A stretch of DNA of 49,662 nucleotides, taken from the NCBI RefSeq assembly GCF_014646075.1, contig NZ_BMMT01000025.1, positions 1-49,662 on the forward strand. Reading direction: 5' to 3'. Source of the DNA: Saccharopolyspora thermophila. GTDB taxonomy: Bacteria > Actinomycetota > Actinomycetes > Mycobacteriales > Pseudonocardiaceae. Below the pieces are notes generated by a model that saw only the letters and a list, made by a program, of their open reading frames with translations, made no database searches and had not been told where the DNA came from. This document shows, one piece after another, positions 42,632-49,662 of this stretch. Numbering within the stretch: the stretch's first letter is position 1; each line of letters starts with the position of its first letter. The position numbers were made by a program, and so were the translations under genes.

Positions 42632-43237
42632 TCAGGTCGGGGTTGGGGTCAGGGTGGCGAAGAGAAGTCCGCCTACCAGGGCTCCGATGCGGGCTCCGGC
42701 GGCAACCTGGGCAGGAGTGTGGGCGCGCAGTCTGACTCGGGACCAGGCGATCGCTGCCACCAGAGGCGCGAGGAGCCAGCACAGCGGGCCCCAGGTCGTT
42801 GCCAGGACCGCCACCGCTCCCGCTGCCACCGCCGCATGCATGCTCACCTTCCAGCGGATGGTGATCGCTGCGGTGACCAGGAGGGCGGCGATCATGGCGA
42901 CGTCCAGTGCGAGCAGCGCGCGGGGTGCTCCGCCGATCCACAAAAGTGCCAGGCCCGCTGAGCTCAGGGCGATCAGCGCCGCGAAGGGGACTGCTCGGCC
43001 GCTGCGGTTGCGGACGTGGTGACCCTCCCAGCGGCCCTTGCGCGCGCCCCACACGATCACCGCCATCGGCAGGATGCTGCTGGTGGCCGCCACCAGCAGA
43101 CCCCAGACCAGGGTAGGTCCGATGCGGTGCGTCGCCTGCCACGCCACCAGCAGCGGCAGGACGACCACGATCACCCACGGGGCGCAGATCTCGGTGAGTG
43201 CTCGGGCCGCTCGGTCCGGCCAGGTTCGCGTGGCCAT
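42632..43237 (-). CDS. PAP2-like membrane protein
   Basis: A 201-aa protein with several membrane helices (WVIVVVLPLLVAW, LVWGLLVAATSSILPMAVIV and others). The PAP2 outline survives: GARKGRWEGHHVRNRSGR, SMHAAVAAG where PSGH would be, and SRVRLRAHTPAQVAAG with the His kept but the final Asp replaced. Lipid phosphatase activity is therefore doubtful. The ATG at 43237 follows GAGGAACC; the longer frame to 43321 would cross the actP terminator. Confidence 0.7.
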   Translation of the reverse strand: MATRTWPDRAARALTEICAPWVIVVVLPLLVAWQATHRIGPTLVWGLLVAATSSILPMAVIVWGARKGRWEGHHVRNRSGRAVPFAALIALSSAGLALLWIGGAPRALLALDVAMIAALLVTAAITIRWKVSMHAAVAAGAVAVLATTWGPLCWLLAPLVAAIAWSRVRLRAHTPAQVAAGARIGALVGGLLFATLTPTPT

Positions 43238-43290
43238 GATCTTCTTCGGTTCCTCGGAGTTGGGCACGTCGGGAAGTCGACCACACGAGT

Positions 43291-43321
43291 GTGGCTCTCC
43301 CGCGCGGGGCGGGAGAGCCAC
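43291..43321. terminator. Terminator-like hairpin after actP
   Basis: A 13-base perfect stem, GTGGCTCTCCCGC against GCGGGAGAGCCAC with a 5-base loop, lies 21 bases beyond the stop of the actP-like gene. It would end the DUF485-actP transcript before the PAP2 gene. Confidence 0.7.
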
Positions 43322-43342
43322 ATGTCGTCGGGGGACGACGTC

Positions 43343-44953
43343 CTAGTGGGCCACGGCGCGTTCCGCTCCCGCCCCGGTGAGCGACCGCACCTCCATCTCC
43401 GCGTACTTGGCCGCGTCGTGCTCGCGGGAGAGCACCGTGCCCAGCCAGCCGAAGAAGAACGACAGCGGGATGGACACCAGGCCCGGGTTCTGCAGCGGGA
43501 ACCAGTCGAAGTCCGCGCCGGGCAGCATCGACTCCGGGGTTCCCGACACCGCGGGGGAGAACAGGATCAGCACGATCGTCGTGGTCAGGCCGCCGTAGAT
43601 GCTCCACAGCGCGCCCGAGGTGTTGAACCGTTTCCAGAACAGCGAGTAGAGGATCGTGGGCAGGTTCGCCGAGGCCGCCACCGCGAACGCCAGCGCCACC
43701 AGGAACGCCACGTTCTGGTTGCGGGCCAGGATGCCGCCGATGATGGCCACCGCGCCGATCACCAGCGCCGTGATGCGGGCGACCCGCACCTCCGCCTGCT
43801 TGTCCTCGAGGTCGCCGCGTTTGATCACGTTGGCGTAGATGTCGTGCGCGAAGGACGCCGACGCCGTGATGGTCAGGCCGGCCACCACCGCCAGGATCGT
43901 CGCGAAGGCGACCGCCGAGATGAAGCCCAGCAGCACCGGGCCGCCCAGCGCCTGCGCCAGCAGCGGCGCCGCCGAGTTGGACCCGCCCGGCGCGCTCTTG
44001 ATCGCCTCCGGTCCCACGATCGCCCCGGCGCCGTAGCCCAGCACCAGCGTGAACAGGTAGAACAGGCCGATCAGCCAGATCGCCCAGACCACCGAGCGGC
44101 GGGCCTCCTTGGCGGTGGGCACCGTGTAGAAGCGCATCAGCACGTGCGGCAGGCCCGCGGTGCCGAGCACCAGCGCCAGGCCCAGCGACAAGAAATCGAG
44201 TTTGCTCGTCTCGGTCTTGCCGTAGCGGGCGCCCGGGTTGAGCAGCTTCTCGCCCGCGGTCCCCGCCCTGTCCACAGCGGACTGCATCAGGGCCGACAGG
44301 TCGAAACCGGAGCGGCCCAGGACCCACAGCGTCATGGCCGCCGCGCCGCTGATCAGCAGCACCGCCTTGATGATCTGCACCCAGGTGGTGCCCTTCATCC
44401 CGCCGACCAGCACGTAGACGATCATGATCACGCCGACGATGGCGATGACCACCGCCTGGCCCGTGGCGCTAGTGACGCCCAGCAGCAGCGACACCAGCAC
44501 GCCCGCGCCGGCCATCTGCGCCAGCAGGTAGAAGAAGCTCACCGCGAGGGTGGACGTGGCGGCCGCGGCCCGCAACGGACGTTGGCGCATCCGGAACGCC
44601 AGCACGTCGCCCATCGTGTACTTGCCGGTGTTGCGCAGCAGTTCCGCCACCAGCAGCAGCGCCACCAGCCACGCGACCAGGAAGCCGATCGAGTACAGGA
44701 ACCCGTCGTAGCCGTAGAGGGCGATTGCCCCGACGATGCCGAGAAACGACGCGGCCGACAGGTAGTCGCCGGCGATCGCGATGCCGTTCTGCGGTCCCGA
44801 GAAGGCCCGGCCCGCGGCGTAGTAGTCCGAGGCGCTGCGGGTGTTGCGGCTGGCGCGCAGCACGACCACGAGGGTCACCATCACGAACGCCGCGAAGATG
44901 CCGATGTTGAGCAGCGGGTTGCTGCCCTGCAGGCCCTGCGCGAGGTGGGTCAT
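43343..44953 (-). CDS. actP: Cation/acetate symporter ActP
   Basis: A 536-aa sodium:solute symporter with about 13 membrane helices. SASDYYAAGRAFSGPQNGIA, GDYLSAASFLGIVGAIAL, YVLVGGMKGTTWVQIIKA and GLPHVLMRFYTVPTAKEAR are hallmark ActP/SSS stretches. It imports acetate and similar monocarboxylates with a cation. Its ATG at 44953 overlaps the stop of the DUF485 gene by 4 bases, the standard yjcH-actP pairing, and acetyl-CoA synthetase lies nearby in the same locus. Confidence 0.92.
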   Translation of the reverse strand: MTHLAQGLQGSNPLLNIGIFAAFVMVTLVVVLRASRNTRSASDYYAAGRAFSGPQNGIAIAGDYLSAASFLGIVGAIALYGYDGFLYSIGFLVAWLVALLLVAELLRNTGKYTMGDVLAFRMRQRPLRAAAATSTLAVSFFYLLAQMAGAGVLVSLLLGVTSATGQAVVIAIVGVIMIVYVLVGGMKGTTWVQIIKAVLLISGAAAMTLWVLGRSGFDLSALMQSAVDRAGTAGEKLLNPGARYGKTETSKLDFLSLGLALVLGTAGLPHVLMRFYTVPTAKEARRSVVWAIWLIGLFYLFTLVLGYGAGAIVGPEAIKSAPGGSNSAAPLLAQALGGPVLLGFISAVAFATILAVVAGLTITASASFAHDIYANVIKRGDLEDKQAEVRVARITALVIGAVAIIGGILARNQNVAFLVALAFAVAASANLPTILYSLFWKRFNTSGALWSIYGGLTTTIVLILFSPAVSGTPESMLPGADFDWFPLQNPGLVSIPLSFFFGWLGTVLSREHDAAKYAEMEVRSLTGAGAERAVAH

Positions 44954-45294
44954 CGCGGTTCCTCCTCGACTTCCCGGCGGATCCGGTCGGCCACCGGGTC
45001 AAGGTGGCGGTTGGCGAAGCGCACGTACAGCGCGGTGATGCCGAAGGTCGAGACGAACTGCAGCAGGCCGAGGGCCAGGCCGACGTTGATGTTGCCGACG
45101 AGTGTGATGCTCATGAACTCGTGCGCGTAGTCGGCCAGCAGCACGTACAGCAGGTACCAGGCCAGGAACAGCGCGGTCATGGGGAAGACGAAGGACCGCA
45201 GGCGGCGACGCAGCGCCACGAAGTCAGCGCTCCGGTGGACCTCGCGCCACACGTCCGGTTCCGGAATCCGGGTAACTGGGTCGGTCGTACTCAC
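44950..45294 (-). CDS. DUF485 inner-membrane protein, ActP partner (YjcH-like)
   Basis: A 114-aa protein with two membrane helices (FPMTALFLAWYLLYVLLADY and NVGLALGLLQFVSTFGITAL) and basic ends (RRRLRSFVFP). This is the DUF485 family, almost always found with ActP. The GTG at 45294 is preferred over 45321 because AGGAAGG lies 5-7 bases before it. Its promoter region carries the direct repeat shared with acs. Confidence 0.85.
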   Translation of the reverse strand: MSTTDPVTRIPEPDVWREVHRSADFVALRRRLRSFVFPMTALFLAWYLLYVLLADYAHEFMSITLVGNINVGLALGLLQFVSTFGITALYVRFANRHLDPVADRIRREVEEEPR

Positions 45295-45382
45295 GTGTTT
45301 CCTTCCTGACGGGTGAGGCACGAGACGTTAGGGAGGTCACACGGTCGTGTGGTAGGTGTCACGGTCCGATGGACGATGGGTG

Positions 45383-45403
45383 CGACGAACGGTCGACGAA
45401 CGG
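45383..45403 (-). promoter_or_regulatory. Candidate regulator site upstream of DUF485-actP
   Basis: On the minus strand, CCGTTCGTCG occurs twice with an 11-base period, reading toward the operon and ending 88 bases before the GTG. The same pair occurs at 49374-49394 before acs with one change. A tandem repeat with CCGTT cores fits a LytTR-type regulator, such as the one encoded at 47448. A separate small inverted repeat CACAC/GTGTG lies at 45338-45351. Confidence 0.5.
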
Positions 45404-45424
45404 CACCCGGATCGCGGCGAGCGG

Positions 45425-47101
45425 TCACCGCGCCAGGCGTCGCTCGTCCAGGTGGAGTCGCAGCATCGCCGTCCGCGCCCACGGCGGCGGGGTGCCGCGC
45501 AGCGAGACCAGGACCATCGTCGCGAACGCCAGCGGCACCGCCCACGGCGCCGGTTGGGCGACGAGGATCGCCAGCCAACCCTGCAGCGGCGGGCCGAACA
45601 GCGTCGTCGCGATGGCCGCCGACGAAACCGTCAACCCCACCAGCACCCCGGCCAGCGCGCCCCGTCGGGTCAGCCGCGGCCACCAGATGCCGAGCACCAG
45701 TAGCGGGCAGAACGTCGCTGCCGCGACGCTGAAACTCCAGGTCACCAGCGTGCCCGCGGGCAGGTGCGTGGCGGGCAGGGCGAGCAGCACCACCACCGCG
45801 GCGACCGGCAGGACCGTCAGTCGCAGCTGGCCGAGACCACCGGGCGTCAGGTCGTGCGAGATCGCTCCCGCGGCCACCAGCAGCAGCCCGAGGGAGGTGG
45901 CCAGGAAAGCCGCGAACGCGCCACCGGTGAGCAGCGCGGTGAACACGGTGCCCTGCCAACCGGTGTCCACCTGTGCGGGCAGGGCCACGACCACGGTGTC
46001 GGTCACGCCGGAGAGGTAGAGCTGCGGCACCAGTACCCGGCCCAGCGCCCCGTAGACGCCGGGGAACAGGTAGAACACGCCCAGCAGCAGCACGGTCAGC
46101 GCGGCGGTGCGGCGCGCGGCGCGACCGTCGGGCGCGGTGTGGAACCGGACCAGCACGTGCGGCAGGCCCATGGTGCCGAGCATCGTCGCCACCAGCACCG
46201 CCCAGGTGCCCAGCAGCGGGTGGCCCGCGTCGGCCAGGTCCAGCAGTGGTCGCCGCCAGTCCGGCCCGCCGGGTGCGTCGGTGCCGCGCAGTTCCGGTAC
46301 CGGCGCCCCGGACCGGAACGTCAGCGTCCGCCCGGCGGCGATTTCGTGCGCGCCGACATCCAGCACCGCGGTCGCGCCACCGGGATCGCGCACCGGCGTG
46401 GGCTCGTGGACCTCCAGCACCGCGTCCACCTGGAACGAGACCGGCGTGTCGCGGGTGAAGCGGGTGAACTGCGCCGGGTGCAGCGCGTCGTGGCGCACCG
46501 CTGGCCCCACCTGCAGCACCAGCCACACCGCGGGCACGATGAACAGCATGAGCTTCAGGCAGAACTGGAACGCCTGGACGTATGTCGCGGCCCGCATCCC
46601 ACCCAGCGCCAGCGTGGCGCTCACCGCCGTCCCGGCCAGCACCACGCCCACCCAGTACGGGGTGCCGCCGACCACACCAAGCACCACACCCGCCGTGCGG
46701 AACTGCGGCACCAGGTACAGCCCGGCGATGATCAGTACCACGACCGCCGCCAGCCTGCGCAGCGCCGGCGAGGCGAACCGGGCCTCGGCGAAGTCGGGAA
46801 CGGTGAGCGCGCCCGAGCGGCGCATCGGAGCCGCCACCAGCACCAGCATCGCCACGTAGCCCGCGGTGAAGCCCACCGGGTACCACAGCGCGCCGACCCC
46901 GTCGGTGACCATCAGCCCGGCCACCCCGAGGAACGACGCCGCCGACAGGTACTCGCCGGAGACCGCCGCGGAGTTGAGCAGCGGCGAGACCTGCCGCGAG
47001 GCCACCAGGAAGTCCGAGGTGGTGCGCATCGCCGCCACGCCGCGCAGGCCGATCACCAGCGTCAGCAGCACGACCAGCGCCACCGCCAGCAGGGCGGACA
47101 T
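45425..47101 (-). CDS. Second sodium/solute symporter (ActP-like)
   Basis: A 558-aa SSS-family transporter with the same motifs in looser form: TSDFLVASRQVSPLLNSAAV, GEYLSAASFLGVAGLMV, LALGGMRAATYVQAFQFCLK and GLPHVLVRFHTAPDGRAARR. A roughly 90-residue soluble insertion (about 215-305, RFTRDTPVSFQVDAVLEV and on) sits where the paralogue has a shorter loop. Substrate probably a short organic acid. The ATG at 47101 overlaps the stop of the small membrane protein by 1 base; the longer frame to 47548 is antisense noise. Confidence 0.88.
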   Translation of the reverse strand: MSALLAVALVVLLTLVIGLRGVAAMRTTSDFLVASRQVSPLLNSAAVSGEYLSAASFLGVAGLMVTDGVGALWYPVGFTAGYVAMLVLVAAPMRRSGALTVPDFAEARFASPALRRLAAVVVLIIAGLYLVPQFRTAGVVLGVVGGTPYWVGVVLAGTAVSATLALGGMRAATYVQAFQFCLKLMLFIVPAVWLVLQVGPAVRHDALHPAQFTRFTRDTPVSFQVDAVLEVHEPTPVRDPGGATAVLDVGAHEIAAGRTLTFRSGAPVPELRGTDAPGGPDWRRPLLDLADAGHPLLGTWAVLVATMLGTMGLPHVLVRFHTAPDGRAARRTAALTVLLLGVFYLFPGVYGALGRVLVPQLYLSGVTDTVVVALPAQVDTGWQGTVFTALLTGGAFAAFLATSLGLLLVAAGAISHDLTPGGLGQLRLTVLPVAAVVVLLALPATHLPAGTLVTWSFSVAAATFCPLLVLGIWWPRLTRRGALAGVLVGLTVSSAAIATTLFGPPLQGWLAILVAQPAPWAVPLAFATMVLVSLRGTPPPWARTAMLRLHLDERRLAR

Positions 47102-47448
47102 CAGCCGTCCTCGGCGCGTTCCGCCCTGCGCAGCTGCCAGCGGGCCAACCAGGCCATCACCGGGAAGGGCACCACGACCAGCAGCAACCAGGACACCGGG
47201 ACGTCCAGCAGCCGCATCTCGTCCAGCCTCGGGGCTGTCGCGAACACCACTGGCAGGCCGAACAGCAGCGCGAACAGCAGCACCAGCGTCACCGCGCCGC
47301 GCCGCCGCTGCACCCGGTGCAGCGCGGCGGCCCGCTCGGCCTCGGCCGGATCGAGACGCGGCGCCCGCCAGCGGCGGCGCAGCATGCGGCGCGCGTGCGC
47401 CACCCGCGTCTGCGGGCTCATCACGGCGACCCGCTTGGGCCCGCTCAT
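47101..47448 (-). CDS. Small membrane protein, partner of the second symporter
   Basis: A 115-aa protein with a basic N terminus (RRMLRRRWRAP) and two membrane helices (AVTLVLLFALLFGLPVVFAT, VSWLLLVVVPFPVMAWLARW). It occupies the same place as DUF485 before ActP but I cannot call it DUF485 by sequence. The ATG at 47448 overlaps the response-regulator stop (TGATG); GTG at 47451 is an alternative start. Confidence 0.7.
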   Translation of the reverse strand: MSGPKRVAVMSPQTRVAHARRMLRRRWRAPRLDPAEAERAAALHRVQRRRGAVTLVLLFALLFGLPVVFATAPRLDEMRLLDVPVSWLLLVVVPFPVMAWLARWQLRRAERAEDG

Positions 47449-48227
47449 CACGGCCTCCGTGCCGCCCGGGCCAGCTCCGCCTGCTGCGCGTTGGCCAGCA
47501 GGCGTTCGCGCAGCTCGCGGGCGTGGCGGCGGCTGACCGGCACGTCACCGGCCTCGGTGTGGGCGATCAGCGCACCGGTGGAATCGCTGCGCAGCTCCCG
47601 GACGGCACGCAGGGAGACCAGGAAGCTGCGGTGCACGCGGGCGAAACCGGCGGGCTCCCAGTACTCCTGCAGGCGCGAGATCGGCATCCGCACCACGTGC
47701 ACCCCGCCCGGGGTGTGCAGCCGCACGTAGTCGCCGTGCGCCTCCACGAAGCGCACCTCGCTGCGCCGCACGTATCGGGTCCGGCCCGCCGTTTCCACCG
47801 GCAGCGCGACCATCGCGTCCGGCAGCGGCGCCGGTTCGGTCGCCTCCTCCGCGGCGGCGATCATCCGCGCCACCCGCTCCAGAGCCGCCTGCAGCCGCTC
47901 CGCGCGGACCGGTTTGAGCAGGTAGTCGACGGCGCCGATGTCGTAGGCGGTCACCGCGTGCTGGTCGTAGGCGGTGACGAACACGATCACCGGCGGGTCG
48001 CTGAGCTTGGCCAGCAGTGAGGCCAGCTCCAGCCCGTCCAGCCCGGGCATCGAGATGTCCAGGAACGCCGCGTCGAACTGGTCCGACTGCAGCAGCCGCA
48101 GCGCCGCCAGCGCGTCCCCGGCGCCGGTCACCTCCGCCACCTCGGGCGCCTCGCGCAGCAGGCGGCACAACTCCTCCAGGGCGGGTGGCACGTCGTCCAC
48201 GGCCAGCACCCGCAGTCCCTCGGCCAT
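47448..48227 (-). CDS. LytTR-family response regulator
   Basis: A 259-aa regulator. The receiver domain spans about 5-120, with LAVDDVPP, the phospho-acceptor Asp in AFLDISMPGLDGLEL, FVTAYDQHA and YLLKPVRAER. The C-terminal LytTR DNA-binding domain shows RYVRRSEVRFVEAHGDYVRL, MPISRLQEYWEPAGFARVHR and FLVSLRAVREL. It probably binds tandem repeats upstream of actP and acs. The ATG at 48227 overlaps the kinase stop by 1 base. Confidence 0.92.
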   Translation of the reverse strand: MAEGLRVLAVDDVPPALEELCRLLREAPEVAEVTGAGDALAALRLLQSDQFDAAFLDISMPGLDGLELASLLAKLSDPPVIVFVTAYDQHAVTAYDIGAVDYLLKPVRAERLQAALERVARMIAAAEEATEPAPLPDAMVALPVETAGRTRYVRRSEVRFVEAHGDYVRLHTPGGVHVVRMPISRLQEYWEPAGFARVHRSFLVSLRAVRELRSDSTGALIAHTEAGDVPVSRRHARELRERLLANAQQAELARAARRP

Positions 48228-49309
48228 CACGGCACCACCCCCGGCTGGAACCGGGGCACCCGCACGACGACGCGGGTGCCCGCTCCCTCGGCGGTCTCCA
48301 CGACCAGTCCGTACCACGCCCCGTAGACGGTGCGCAGCCGCCGGTCGACGTTGGCCAGGCCCATGCTGCCGACCGGCCCCTTCCCGGCCAGGATCGCCTC
48401 GGCCTTCGCCGGATCCATGCCCACTCCGTCGTCCTCCACGCTGATCACCAGGTCGTTGCCCTCCGCCTCGCCGCGGACCTGCACCACGCCGCTGCTGTCC
48501 GAGCCGGGGGTGAACCGCGGCTCGATGCCGTGCCGCACCGCGTTCTCCACCAGCGGTTGCAGTACCAGGTAGGGGATGGCCACGGCCAGCACCTCCGGCG
48601 CGACCCGGATCTGCACCCGCAGCCGCTCGCCCAGCACCGCCCGCTGCAGGGCGAGGTAGGTCTCGATGGCGTGGAACTCGTCGGCCACGGTGGTGTAGTC
48701 GCGGTGCCGGGCCAGGCCGTAGCGGATGAAGTCGGCGAAGTCGAGCATCAGCTCGTGGGAGCGTTCCGGGTCCGAGCGCACCAGTGAGGCGATCACGGTC
48801 ATCGCGTTGTACATGAAGTGCGGGGAGATCTCCGCCCGCAGGGCCCGCAGTTCGGCCTGCGCGGCGAGTTCGGCGGACTCCTCCAGCCGGGCGCGTTCCA
48901 GGGCGGCCTCGGCCAGGGCGGTGACCTCCCGCACCGCCGAGAGGCGAACGTCGCCGTCGACGACCAGCACCCCGGCCAGTTCGTCGTGCACGTGCAGCGG
49001 CATCGCCACCAGCGGCGGGCGGCCGCTGCGGGTCTCGGTGTGCAGGACGTCGGCCACGGCGGTCGCCGCATCGGCCTCCGAGGCGGGCCGCCCAGACCAC
49101 TGCAGTGCACCGGACAGGTCGCTGAGCCCGAGCGCGTTCGCGCCGAGCAGGCCGCGCAGGTCCCGCGCCGCGGCGGCCGCCCGGGGGCCGGTCACCCCGT
49201 CGCTGAGGTTCGCCGCCGCGCGGCGGGCGCTGCGCAGCACCCCTTCGGCGTCGGTGCGGGACCGCGGCCACCACGCGGGGCGCGGCCTGCGCTCGGTGGG
49301 CACCGGCAT
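48227..49309 (-). CDS. LytS-type sensor histidine kinase
   Basis: A 360-aa kinase without clear membrane helices. The N-terminal part (about 80-180) looks like a GAF-type sensor (PPLVAMPLHVHDELAGVLVV). The His_kinase domain carries LRAEISPHFMYNAMTVIASL, with the phospho-His in SPHFMYN, and LVLQPLVENAVRHGIEP, followed by an ATPase domain with VEDDGVGMD and GSMGLANVDRRL. The ATG at 49309 has GGGAG 5 bases upstream and is preferred over 49321. Divergent from acs across 180 bases. Confidence 0.9.
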   Translation of the reverse strand: MPVPTERRPRPAWWPRSRTDAEGVLRSARRAAANLSDGVTGPRAAAAARDLRGLLGANALGLSDLSGALQWSGRPASEADAATAVADVLHTETRSGRPPLVAMPLHVHDELAGVLVVDGDVRLSAVREVTALAEAALERARLEESAELAAQAELRALRAEISPHFMYNAMTVIASLVRSDPERSHELMLDFADFIRYGLARHRDYTTVADEFHAIETYLALQRAVLGERLRVQIRVAPEVLAVAIPYLVLQPLVENAVRHGIEPRFTPGSDSSGVVQVRGEAEGNDLVISVEDDGVGMDPAKAEAILAGKGPVGSMGLANVDRRLRTVYGAWYGLVVETAEGAGTRVVVRVPRFQPGVVP

Positions 49310-49373
49310 GGACACTCCCATCGCCGTCGACAGGATTCCTGATACTAGTTCGCCGCTTGCAGCCGCTGTGAGG

Positions 49374-49394
49374 CCGTTCGTCGACCATTCGTCG
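49374..49394 (+). promoter_or_regulatory. Candidate regulator site between the sensor kinase and acs
   Basis: The plus strand has CCGTTCGTCG and then CCATTCGTCG, with an 11-base period, ending 95 bases before the acs GTG. It matches the site before DUF485-actP except for one base and has the same orientation toward its gene. It could also control the divergent sensor kinase. Confidence 0.5.
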
Positions 49395-49489
49395 CGCCGC
49401 GGTCGCGTCCTGTCGCACAGCGGTGCCGAGGACCACAGTGTGCGCCTACCGTCCCCCGCACCAAGGTGTCCAGCGATCAGGGAGAACGC

Positions 49490-49662
49490 GTGAGCATCGA
49501 GGCTTGGGACCGTGCCGGCAGCGGCTTTGCTCCGCCGGAGGAGTTCGCGGCGCAGGCGAATGCGTCGGCGGAGTTGTATGAGGAGGCGGCGGCGGACCGG
49601 GAGGCGTTCTGGGCGAAGCAGGCCGAGCAGTTGCACTGGGACACGCGGTGGTCGCAGGTGCT
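49490..49662 (+). CDS. acs: Acetyl-CoA synthetase, N-terminal part (partial)
   Basis: The GTG at 49490 has GGGAGAA before it. The 57 visible codons read FAPPEEFAAQANASAELYEE, EAFWAKQAEQLHWDTRW and on, the N-terminal helix pair of acetyl-CoA synthetases, which make acetyl-CoA from acetate, ATP and CoA. The gene runs out of the window. Position beside ActP and the two-component system supports the call. Confidence 0.8.
   Translation, partial: MSIEAWDRAGSGFAPPEEFAAQANASAELYEEAAADREAFWAKQAEQLHWDTRWSQV

Noticed and set aside
42603..44327. A 574-aa open frame antisense to actP and PAP2
   Set aside because: It runs across two clear membrane-protein genes and the terminator between them, and its translation is low-complexity Gly/Arg/Pro.

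Overview
The window is high-GC DNA with actinobacterial gene style throughout: GTG starts, 1-4 base start/stop overlaps, a PknB-type kinase, type VII secretion toxins, FrcBCA-like sugar import, and XRE/TPR and STAND regulators. I read it as a chromosome segment from a member of the Actinomycetota, probably of the Pseudonocardiales. The genus is not determined.

Left flank (1 to about 18,020) is ordinary chromosome. It holds the end of a membrane protein, an acetolactate synthase-like enzyme, an XRE-regulator remnant, nicotinate phosphoribosyltransferase, a cytochrome P450, a membrane Ser/Thr kinase, an S51 peptidase with a decayed acyl-CoA ligase end behind it, a Hen1/Pnkp RNA-repair operon with a metallophosphoesterase, a PfkB sugar kinase divergent from a sugar ABC importer, and an SDR oxidoreductase.

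The middle (about 18,020 to 42,437) is an accessory island beside tRNA-Pro(GGG). The 3' half of that tRNA is repeated exactly at 20331-20368 and 42400-42437. Each copy is preceded by a related block holding a CRISPR leader, a type I-E-like array and a strong hairpin. The left block has a decayed array of 4 repeats; the right one has 9 repeats. Before each array lies a WXG toxin/immunity locus, and before that HprK-like kinase sequence: 86 bp at 18219 on the left, an intact gene at 34053 on the right. The left side therefore looks like the worn remainder of an older, related element, and 20,369-42,437 like a younger insertion. The younger part holds recombinase-like and conjugation (VirB4/TraG) remnants, IS630 scraps, a frameshifted low-GC membrane-protein gene, a flavoprotein/XRE-TPR pair, two PrimPol-like proteins without the usual acidic motif, and a STAND NTPase with a putative amyloid motif. 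It also carries a seven-gene overlapping operon: radical SAM, MazG-like, APH-like kinase, HprK-like kinase, sugar nucleotidyltransferase, Nudix and UDP-GlcNAc 2-epimerase-like. I do not recognise this operon as a described system, and it is the best candidate for new biology here.

Right flank (42,395 to the end) is an acetate locus: a PAP2-like membrane protein, ActP with its DUF485 partner, a second symporter with a small membrane partner, a LytS/LytT-type two-component system, and the start of acetyl-CoA synthetase. A direct repeat of CCGTTCGTCG with an 11-base period stands upstream of both actP and acs in the same orientation and at nearly the same distance, which suggests a shared regulator site.
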